Shown here: one piece after another, positions 44,735-50,663 of the stretch
How the letters are laid out: every line of letters begins with the position of its first letter
Numbering within the stretch: the first letter of the stretch is position 1
From: Lysobacter sp. cf310
Lineage (GTDB): Bacteria > Pseudomonadota > Gammaproteobacteria > Xanthomonadales > Xanthomonadaceae
Direction: 5' to 3'
NCBI RefSeq assembly: GCF_900114355.1
Contig: NZ_FOSS01000001.1
Span: 1,228,368 to 1,292,367, forward strand
DNA length: 64,000 nt
Notes under the pieces: generated by a model
Databases searched by the model: none
Seen by the model: the letters and a program-made list of their open reading frames with translations, nothing else
Told to the model about the DNA's origin: nothing
Position numbers and translations under genes: made by a program

Positions 44735-44944
44735 ATCTATCTCCTTTGGATATGGGTGGTGGACTGCGTTTACGCCGCGACGCGCAAGCGATATTCGGCC
44801 TTCGGGTTGCGGAGTTCTTGCTGCGGCGCCCGTGTCCTGGTTGCCGCGGAATGGGGTCGGTTTCGGGCGATGTCCGCCAGACTCGCGGCGCGAACCGGAG
44901 TTCACGCGGCCGCCGAATCGATTGCGATGGACATCGCGCCGAGT

Positions 44945-44971
44945 ACCGGAGGCGGCGGCGCCGCCTCCGGT
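44945..44971. promoter_or_regulatory. Hairpin after precursor gene B
   Basis: ACCGGAGGCGGC-GGC-GCCGCCTCCGGT, a perfect 12-bp stem 8 bp after the stop codon of precursor B. It is related in sequence to the stems after A and C. Confidence 0.75.
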
Positions 44972-44979
44972 GGGACGGC

Positions 44980-45087
44980 TCAGATGTTGTGGTAATGCAC
45001 CCAGCGCCAGCCGCCGATGCCGATGCTGGCACCCGAAGCACCGCGCACGCCGAAGGCGGCCCGCATCGCGCAAATGACCTTCTTCAT
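44980..45087 (-). CDS. RiPP precursor peptide B
   Basis: A 35-residue peptide. AAGGAG lies before the ATG. The leader MKKVICAMRAAFGVRG is followed by the hinge ASGASIGIGG and the C-terminal WRWVHYHNI. GG directly before WRW is a natural processing point, so the core may be the last nine residues. This copy has two His around the Tyr, unlike A (Met) and C (Thr) at the position before Tyr. The gene and its ~245-bp spacer form a unit of about 355 bp that is tandemly duplicated. Confidence 0.87.
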   Translation of the reverse strand: MKKVICAMRAAFGVRGASGASIGIGGWRWVHYHNI

Positions 45088-45301
45088 ATCGAACTTCTCC
45101 TTGTGGATATGTGGGTAGTGACCGCGTTTACGCCACGACATCGGAGCCGGCACCGGCCTTCGGGCCGTGGAGTCCTTGCTGCGGCCGCCGTCAGGCTGCC
45201 GCGAAATTCTGGTTGGATCGCGAGCCCGCCGTTCGCGTACGCGCGTGACCGGCGATGCGCATGGAGCCGCAAGCCGCAATGACGACCGGCCCCGCTCTTA
45301 A

Positions 45302-45328
45302 GCCGGAGGCGGCAGCGCCGCCCCCGGC
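45302..45328. promoter_or_regulatory. Hairpin after precursor gene C
   Basis: GCCGGAGGCGGC-AGC-GCCGCCCCCGGC, a 12-bp stem in which one A/C mismatch on the plus strand becomes a G-U wobble in the minus-strand RNA. It starts 8 bp after the stop codon of precursor C. The compensated pairing supports RNA function. Confidence 0.72.
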
Positions 45329-45336
45329 ACCACCAC

Positions 45337-45444
45337 TTAGATGTTGTGGTAGGTCAACCAACGCCAGCCGCCGATGCCGGCGCTGGGGCCGGAGGTACCG
45401 CGCACGCCGAAAGCGGCACGCATCGCGCAAATAACCTTACTCAT
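45337..45444 (-). CDS. RiPP precursor peptide C
   Basis: A 35-residue peptide ending in TAA, too short for standard gene calling. TGGAG lies about 9 nt before the ATG. The leader MSKVICAMRAAFGVRG differs from A and B only at residue 2 and at the shared variable position 14. The hinge TSGPSAGIGG ends in GG, and the C-terminus is WRWLTYHNI. Variation is confined to the V/L and the residue before Tyr, while W, R, W, Y, H, N and I are fixed in all three. This is the pattern expected when modifying enzymes read the fixed residues. First precursor after the leading P450. Confidence 0.87.
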   Translation of the reverse strand: MSKVICAMRAAFGVRGTSGPSAGIGGWRWLTYHNI

Positions 45445-45538
45445 ATCGAATCACTCCATGTGGATATGTGGGTTTTGACCGCGTTTACGCCACGACGCGC
45501 GTAGCCATTCCTGCTGAGCGTGCCGTGGAGTTCTTGCT

Positions 45539-45563
45539 GCGGCGATCGCAGGGCGATCGCCGC
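45539..45563. promoter_or_regulatory. Hairpin between first P450 and precursor C
   Basis: GCGGCGATCGC-AGG-GCGATCGCCGC, a perfect 11-bp stem in the 144-bp gap. A shortened GCGGC...GCCGC version occurs in the two other precursor spacers after the conserved ttcttgctgc. It could shape differential expression of the small genes. Confidence 0.6.
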
Positions 45564-45588
45564 GGATTCTGGATCGTTACGGGATTCC

Positions 45589-46728
45589 TCAGCGCGATGG
45601 CCGGATGGTCAGGGTGAACGGCGGAGGCGCCATGGCCGACGCCACGACCGGGCGATCGCCGTGCGCGATCACCTCGACGTCGCCCAGCTCGAGCACGCTG
45701 CGCAGCATGTCGCCGACCAGTTGGGTAGCCAGGTCGGCGGCGACGCAACGATGCGCGCCATGGCCGAACGGAATGAACGCCGGATTGCGCCAAGCCTCGG
45801 GATCCGCCCAGCGCTCGGGGCGGAACTCGGCCGGCTCCGTCCAGTAGGCGGCATTGCGCTGGACCATGTACGGACAGACCACGACTTCGTCGGCTACGTC
45901 CAGCTTCACGCCGGACAGTTCGTGCGCCTGCGCCGGGCGCCGCCCCAACTGCCATGCGACCGGCCACAGCCGCAGCGCCTCCTGCACGATCCATTCGACC
46001 GGCGTATCGCGACGCGGATGCGTGCCCCACAGATACAGGGACCAGGCGAGCACGAAGCCCACCGACCCGGAAATGGCGAACAGGAAGGACAGGAACACCT
46101 CGACCAGTTCGTCCTGGCGGCGCTCGGGCCCGTCCGAATGGGCGACGATGTCGAGGATGTCCAGCGGCGAGACGCGCGGATGGCGCTGACAGGCGCCGAT
46201 CGCGTTCGACAAGCGCAGCGTGGTATTGAACTGCAGCCACATGCGCCGCCATCGCGGCTGACGCGCACGCGCGTTAGCCAGCACCGAGCGCTGCACGATC
46301 TGATCGAGCAGGCGGCGCAGGGACGGCGGGCGGTCGGACGCCAGCAGCGCCGGCAGCAGATAGCGGTAGCTCAACCAGTTCCCGGCATCCGGCCACTGAC
46401 TGGTGGCGCCGAGCTGGCCGCGTACGAAATCGCGCAAGGCGTCCGGCCCGCGCGCCTGCAGGAACTCCTTGAGCAGGCCGCGCGCTTCGCGGCGCATCTT
46501 CAGCTGCGCGGAGCGGGGCTCGAAGTAACCGTAGCGCGTGTGAAAGAAATCGGAATGTTCGGCATAGCTGCCGTCCGCATTGCTGAGCACGGAACGCGCA
46601 TCGGCGGCGTTGCCGAGCGAATACTCGTTGCGTCCGGTTTGGACGATATCGCCGGCATCGGCCAACTGCCGATCCAGAAATCCAAGCGGGTCCCGCTGAA
46701 AGCCGGACCAGGCTTCTTCTTTCAACAC
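45589..46728 (-). CDS. Cytochrome P450 of the peptide operon (first P450)
   Basis: A 379-residue P450, the first gene of the operon. It starts at GTG 46728 behind GGAGGG. The K-helix motif is EALR (Glu250-Arg253), then FRPERW, and the heme loop is FGHGAHRCVA with Cys328. In the I-helix AISGSVGF replaces the usual A-G-x-(D/E)-T-T, so the acidic residue is absent, as in the second P450. The protein is a little shorter than the typical ~400. It is only distantly similar to the second P450, so the two probably make different bonds. Likely substrate: the WRW(V/L)xYHNI end of the precursors. Placement with precursor genes is the main evidence for the substrate. Confidence 0.9.
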   Translation of the reverse strand: MLKEEAWSGFQRDPLGFLDRQLADAGDIVQTGRNEYSLGNAADARSVLSNADGSYAEHSDFFHTRYGYFEPRSAQLKMRREARGLLKEFLQARGPDALRDFVRGQLGATSQWPDAGNWLSYRYLLPALLASDRPPSLRRLLDQIVQRSVLANARARQPRWRRMWLQFNTTLRLSNAIGACQRHPRVSPLDILDIVAHSDGPERRQDELVEVFLSFLFAISGSVGFVLAWSLYLWGTHPRRDTPVEWIVQEALRLWPVAWQLGRRPAQAHELSGVKLDVADEVVVCPYMVQRNAAYWTEPAEFRPERWADPEAWRNPAFIPFGHGAHRCVAADLATQLVGDMLRSVLELGDVEVIAHGDRPVVASAMAPPPFTLTIRPSR

Positions 46729-46823
46729 ACGCCCTCCGATCCTGAATCACGGGTGCTGATGCTCGAGTTGTATGACGGCCGCGCCGCCTGGAGTTGCATA
46801 CCGCGGTGAATTCCTTCACCTGC

Positions 46824-46863
46824 ACTCGACGTCGAGTATGGTTTCGCGCCCGGGTAGCGTCAA
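46824..46863 (-). promoter_or_regulatory. Sigma70-like promoter and overlapping palindromic operator of the peptide operon
   Basis: Read on the minus strand: TTGACG (-35), a 17-nt spacer, and CATACT (-10), giving a start near 46828 and a leader of about 100 nt to the GTG at 46728. A perfect 14-bp palindrome ACTCGACGTCGAGT (46824-46837) overlaps the -10 and start site, a typical repressor position. GTCGAGTATGG occurs again at 46972-46982. No regulator gene lies in the operon. The rest of the 46729-47130 gap shows no credible gene. Confidence 0.6.
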
Positions 46864-47130
46864 GCCAATTTCCGCGCGTGTTTTTCGCAATTTTCGAGTT
46901 CGATTTTCGGCGCTAACTCGTTGTATCGATACCGCAGCGCGGCGCATCGCGAAGCGCGATGGCGATGTACGGTCGAGTATGGAGCGCTGCGCGGCGACGA
47001 CGATTTCCGTCGCGGGCCTGGTGGCGGAACGACGAAGCGAACCGCCCGCACTCGAATCCGTCGCGCATCGCGCACGCGGCCAGCTCGTCTGCCGGCGTGG
47101 CGGATCGGGATTCGCGCGGGCTCGTAGCGC

Positions 47131-48075
47131 CTAAGCGCCCTCCTTGTCGGCCTTGCGCTTGGCGCGCGGATGCGCGGCGTCGTAGACCTTGGCCAGGTGC
47201 TGGAAATCCAGATGGGTGTAGATCTGGGTGGTCGCGATATCGGCGTGGCCCAGCAGCTCCTGCACGCCGCGCAGGTCGCCGGAGGATTCGAGGATGTGGC
47301 TGGCGAAGGAATGCCGCAGCAGATGCGGATGCACGCGCTTGAACAAGCCCTGGCGCTGGGCGAGTTGGCGCAGGCGCAGTTGCACCGCGCGCGGCGTGAT
47401 CGGCGCGCCGCCGCGCCCCGGAAATACCGGCGCCTCGTTGACCGCACCGGTGGACGCGCGCCATTCGCTCAGCGCCGCGCGCGCGTGCGAACCCAGCGGC
47501 ACGCTGCGCTGTTTGTTGCCCTTGCCGAGCACGCTGACCAGGCCGTCGGACAGATCCAGGTCGCGCCAACGCAGGCCGCACAGTTCGCTCAGGCGCAGGC
47601 CGGAGGAATAGAACAGCTCCAGCAGGGCGCGGTCGCGCAAACCCAGCGGCACGTCGGTCGGCACTTCGACCAGGGCCTTGGCTTCGTCGGGGTCCAGCAC
47701 CTGCGGCAGTTTGCGCGGCGCCTTGGGCGCGCGGATCGCGGCGGCGGGGCTGGTGTCGATGCGGCCTTGTTTGAGCAACCAACCGTAGAAACTGCGGCAG
47801 GCGGAGAGACGACGTTGCAGGCTCTTGGGCGTGAGCCCGCGCCGGTGTTCGGCGGCGATGAAGGCGCGCAGTTGTTCGGTATGCAGGCTCAGCGGATCGG
47901 CGCCCTGGGTCTGCGCCCAGTCGGCCAGCGCGGTCAGGTCGCGGCGGTAGGCATCGAGGGTGTGCGCGGACATGCGCCGCTCGACTTGCAGGTGCGCGAG
48001 GAAATCTTCGATCGGTCCTGGGGACACGGGACGCGGGCTCCGGGGTTCCGACGAGTGCGTCGGAATCGTGGGCAT
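47131..48075 (-). CDS. xerC: Site-specific tyrosine recombinase XerC
   Basis: A 314-residue integrase-family recombinase that resolves chromosome dimers at dif with XerD. The N-terminal SAM-like domain (IEDFLAHLQVERRMSAHTLDAYRRDL) is followed by the catalytic domain with Arg in SSGLRLSELCGLRW, Lys in GKGNKQR, HLLRHSFASH, GHADIATTQIYTH with the Tyr nucleophile. Xer proteins are about 300 residues, as here. It belongs to the lptM-dapF-DUF484-xerC block. The hslVU genes that usually follow are displaced by the peptide operon. Confidence 0.95.
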   Translation of the reverse strand: MPTIPTHSSEPRSPRPVSPGPIEDFLAHLQVERRMSAHTLDAYRRDLTALADWAQTQGADPLSLHTEQLRAFIAAEHRRGLTPKSLQRRLSACRSFYGWLLKQGRIDTSPAAAIRAPKAPRKLPQVLDPDEAKALVEVPTDVPLGLRDRALLELFYSSGLRLSELCGLRWRDLDLSDGLVSVLGKGNKQRSVPLGSHARAALSEWRASTGAVNEAPVFPGRGGAPITPRAVQLRLRQLAQRQGLFKRVHPHLLRHSFASHILESSGDLRGVQELLGHADIATTQIYTHLDFQHLAKVYDAAHPRAKRKADKEGA

Positions 48076-48203
48076 CTTGCGATGCGGAGTGGGCGATGTC
48101 GAGGGAGGCTCGCGAGCGCGGCCGGGCGCGCCAGTCGAACCAGGAAGGAGGCCCGCAAGGTCGCCGCTGTTTGGACCGGACGCCGTCGCGCGTCGCTTAA
48201 GTC

Positions 48204-48295
48204 ACGGCCCCCGCTTTCGCGGGGATGACGATCTAAAAACAGCCAGGGAGCACATCTCCCTCAACCCGCCAGGCCAGCGGGCGCGGCCCGCTGGC
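48204..48295. repeat. Two REP-like palindromes between DUF484 gene and xerC
   Basis: cggCCCCCGCtttCGCGGGGatgacg near 48206-48230 is a common dispersed palindrome. GCCAGCGGGC-GCG-GCCCGCTGGC (48273-48295) is a perfect 10-bp stem. They fill most of the 299-bp gap 48076-48374, in which no gene is seen. They may separate xerC transcription from that of the genes upstream. Confidence 0.7.
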
Positions 48296-48374
48296 GTTCA
48301 TTCGCCCACGAACCTGCCGTGGCTAACCTGCGCCCTCACCGTTTTGCGAAGGCACAGGAAGCGCGGCGCAGCGC

Positions 48375-49043
48375 TCAGTAGCGCTTCAAGGCCGCCGCCA
48401 GCGACTCGCCCATCATGCGCAGGAACAGCGTGCCCATGCCGGGGAAGAAGCGGTTGGGGTCGCGGCTGCCGACCGCGACCAGGCCGACGCCAGGCAACGG
48501 CAGCAGAGCGGTGGATTGGACTTCGTCGGCCTGCGCGCCGTACAGCAGGGCATGCTTTTCCGGCTGCAGACGGCCGCACAGCGGTTCGCCGTCGGCCAGG
48601 CAGTCGCGGAAGGGTTGCAGACGCGCGTCGTCGGCGGCGATCACCTGCAGCCATTCGGGCGCGTCCAGGCCCTCGACGGGCTGGAACATCACCAGGCGCA
48701 CGCGGTCGCCGTTGAAGTCCTCGGCCAGGGTCGCGGCCATCGCGCGCAGGGTGTCGGCGGCGCTGTTCTGGCGCATCAGGGCCAGGGTGAGCTGGTGCGT
48801 GCGCACCGACAGACGCTCGTTCTCCTGAGCGTTGCCGAACAGCTCCTGCAGACGCCGCGAGAGTTCGCGGTTCTTGTCGCGCAGCACCTCCAGCTGATAA
48901 CTCGCCAGCGAGGCCGCCGAGCCTTCCTCGCGCGGCACGATCAGGCTCAGGGCCAGATCGGGGAACTGCTGCAGGAAGCGCGGGTGACGACGCAGCCAGG
49001 CCGCGACCTCGTGCGCGCCCAGCTTGTCCAGGGTTTCGTTCAT
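48375..49043 (-). CDS. DUF484-family protein
   Basis: A 222-residue cytoplasmic protein with an N-terminal helical segment ([27 protein letters not shown]), a coiled coil (about 50-75, [16 protein letters not shown]) and a GAF-like C-terminal domain ending [32 protein letters not shown]484 genes are regularly found between dapF and xerC in gammaproteobacteria, though their role is not settled. The ATG at 49043 overlaps the dapF stop codon as ATGA. Confidence 0.92.
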   Translation of the reverse strand: MNETLDKLGAHEVAAWLRRHPRFLQQFPDLALSLIVPREEGSAASLASYQLEVLRDKNRELSRRLQELFGNAQENERLSVRTHQLTLALMRQNSAADTLRAMAATLAEDFNGDRVRLVMFQPVEGLDAPEWLQVIAADDARLQPFRDCLADGEPLCGRLQPEKHALLYGAQADEVQSTALLPLPGVGLVAVGSRDPNRFFPGMGTLFLRMMGESLAAALKRY

Positions 49044-49870
49044 TGCGCCCATTCCCCCTCGTAGACGAAAGCGGCCGGCCCCGACATCGACAGCGGAGCG
49101 TCGTCGGACGGCCACACGATGCGCAGCTCGCCGCCGGGCAGGACCACGGCGACGTCGCGGTCGACGCGGCCGCGCCGCATCAGCACCGCGGCGGCGGCGC
49201 AGGCGCCGCTGCCGCAGGCCAGGGTTTCGCCGGCGCCGCGCTCGTACACCCGCAGGCGGATGCGGTCGCGCGATTCGACCTGGGCGAAACCGACGTTGAC
49301 CGATTCGGGAAACGCCTCGTGCGACTGCAGCAGCGAGGCGATGCTGTCCACCGGCGCGGCATCGACGTCGTCGACCTCGATCACCGCATGCGGATTGCCC
49401 ATCGACACCGCGCCGAAACCGATCACGGTGTCGTGGATGTCGAGCACGTACTGGTCGCGCGCGCCGGGAAAGCCGCGCAGCGGGATCGCATCGGGGTCGA
49501 AGCGCGGCTCGCCCATGCCGATGCGGTAATGCTGCTCGGACAGGCGTTCGACCTGGTGGGTGTCGAGCGGGCTGTCCAAGGCGAAGTTGCCCTCGCCCGC
49601 GGCGCCGTCGCGTACCAGCCAGGCGGCGATGCAGCGCGCGCCGTTGCCGCACTGCTGCGAGGAGGAGCCGTCGGAGTTCCAGATCCGGTAGCTGGCGACC
49701 GAGCCGGGCTCGCGCGGGTCCTCGACGGTGAGGATCTGGTCGCAGCCGGCGCCGAAGTGGCGGTCGGCGAGCAGCCGGCAGTGCGCGGCGGCGGGCGGCG
49801 CCAGGCCGCCGCGCAGGTCGAGCACGACGAAGTCGTTGCCCGCGCCGTGCATCTTGCTGAAACGCTGCAT
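49040..49870 (-). CDS. dapF: Diaminopimelate epimerase
   Basis: A 276-residue enzyme that interconverts LL- and meso-diaminopimelate for lysine and peptidoglycan synthesis. The two catalytic cysteines lie in [11 protein letters not shown] and [13 protein letters not shown]. The N-terminus [18 protein letters not shown] is the family signature, so I start at ATG 49870 rather than eight codons earlier. It follows lptM by 20 bp and is coupled to the DUF484 gene. Confidence 0.96.
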   Translation of the reverse strand: MQRFSKMHGAGNDFVVLDLRGGLAPPAAAHCRLLADRHFGAGCDQILTVEDPREPGSVASYRIWNSDGSSSQQCGNGARCIAAWLVRDGAAGEGNFALDSPLDTHQVERLSEQHYRIGMGEPRFDPDAIPLRGFPGARDQYVLDIHDTVIGFGAVSMGNPHAVIEVDDVDAAPVDSIASLLQSHEAFPESVNVGFAQVESRDRIRLRVYERGAGETLACGSGACAAAAVLMRRGRVDRDVAVVLPGGELRIVWPSDDAPLSMSGPAAFVYEGEWAQ

Positions 49871-49890
49871 CGTTCGCTCCGCGCCGGGGC

Positions 49891-50163
49891 TCATCGGCCG
49901 CCGTCGGCCGGCGGGGTCGGATCGTCCTTGCCGTCGTCGGTGGGCGTGTCGGTGGCGGGCTCGGCGGCCGGCGGCTCGGCCGCCTTCTGCGGCAGCGACG
50001 GCGGCGTGGCCTCCGGCGCCATCTGCACCGGCACCTCGCCCGCGGGCTGGGCCGGCGCGGTCACCGGAACCGGCTTGGTGGGCAGGACCAGGGGGCCCTT
50101 GTTGCCGCAGGCCGAGACGGCCAGCGACAGCGCGATCAGACTCAGGACGATGCGTGCATTCAT
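49891..50163 (-). CDS. lptM: LptM (YifL-type) small lipoprotein
   Basis: A 90-residue lipoprotein with lipobox VSAC (Cys19) and the LptM signature CGNKGPL right after it. LptM helps mature the LptDE lipopolysaccharide translocon in E. coli. The rest is an acidic, Pro-rich disordered tail (about 60 residues) longer than in E. coli. The position upstream of dapF is the conserved one in gammaproteobacteria. Confidence 0.9.
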   Translation of the reverse strand: MNARIVLSLIALSLAVSACGNKGPLVLPTKPVPVTAPAQPAGEVPVQMAPEATPPSLPQKAAEPPAAEPATDTPTDDGKDDPTPPADGGR

Positions 50164-50200
50164 GGCCGCAGTGTAGCCCGCGAGCGCGACCGAACGAAGC

Positions 50201-50614
50201 TCAGCGCGGCGGCGGTTCAGGTCGCGCCCACAGCCAGATTGCGACCACGGTCATGAAGCCGGTGCCGGTGGCGGCCATCCACCATTTCGGGGCGGTCAGG
50301 AACATGATCGCCGCGCAAACCGACATCATGCTCACCGCCAGCCATTTGGCGCGCCGGCTGACCGCGCCGTGCGCCTGCCAGTCGCGAATCATCGGGCCGA
50401 ACTGGCGGTGCGCGAGCAGCCAGGCGTGCAGGCGCTGGGAGCCGCGCGCGGCCGCGAACGCCGACAGCAGCACGAAGGGAACGGTGGGCAGGCCGGGCAC
50501 CACGATGCCGACGATGCCCAGGCCCAGGCTGGCGTAGGCCAGCAGCCACCAGGCCCAGCGGAAACGGCTGGGGCGGACCGGGGCGGGCTCCTCGGGCGGG
50601 GGCGGAGTCGACAT
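50201..50614 (-). CDS. DUF454 (YbaN-type) inner membrane protein
   Basis: A 137-residue protein with a Pro-rich cytoplasmic start and about three to four membrane segments. The family core LLAYASLGLGIVGIVVPGLPTVPFVLLSAFAAARGSQRLHAWLL and FGPMIRDWQAHGAVSRRAKWLA is clear. No function is established. ATG 50614 is chosen; the longer open frame overlaps a strong hairpin and is not plausible. Confidence 0.9.
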   Translation of the reverse strand: MSTPPPPEEPAPVRPSRFRWAWWLLAYASLGLGIVGIVVPGLPTVPFVLLSAFAAARGSQRLHAWLLAHRQFGPMIRDWQAHGAVSRRAKWLAVSMMSVCAAIMFLTAPKWWMAATGTGFMTVVAIWLWARPEPPPR

Positions 50615-50624
50615 GCCGCCAGTA

Positions 50625-50652
50625 TGCGGCCGCGGCGAGCGCCGCGGCCGCA
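50625..50652 (-). terminator. Perfect 13-bp hairpin after the oligopeptidase B-like gene
   Basis: TGCGGCCGCGGCG-AG-CGCCGCGGCCGCA lies 12 bp past the stop codon of the S9 peptidase at 50664. The stem is very strong and no T-run follows. Confidence 0.7.
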
Positions 50653-50663
50653 CCGGCGATGCG

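Noticed and set aside
44633-45444. Darobactin-like class because of the W-x-W core
   Set aside because: No radical SAM enzyme is in the locus; the oxidative enzymes are P450s, and the core is longer and at the extreme C-terminus.
46772-47134. Plus-strand 120-residue ORF upstream of the peptide operon
   Set aside because: Low-complexity Arg/Ser composition, no ribosome binding site, overlaps the operon promoter and the xerC end.
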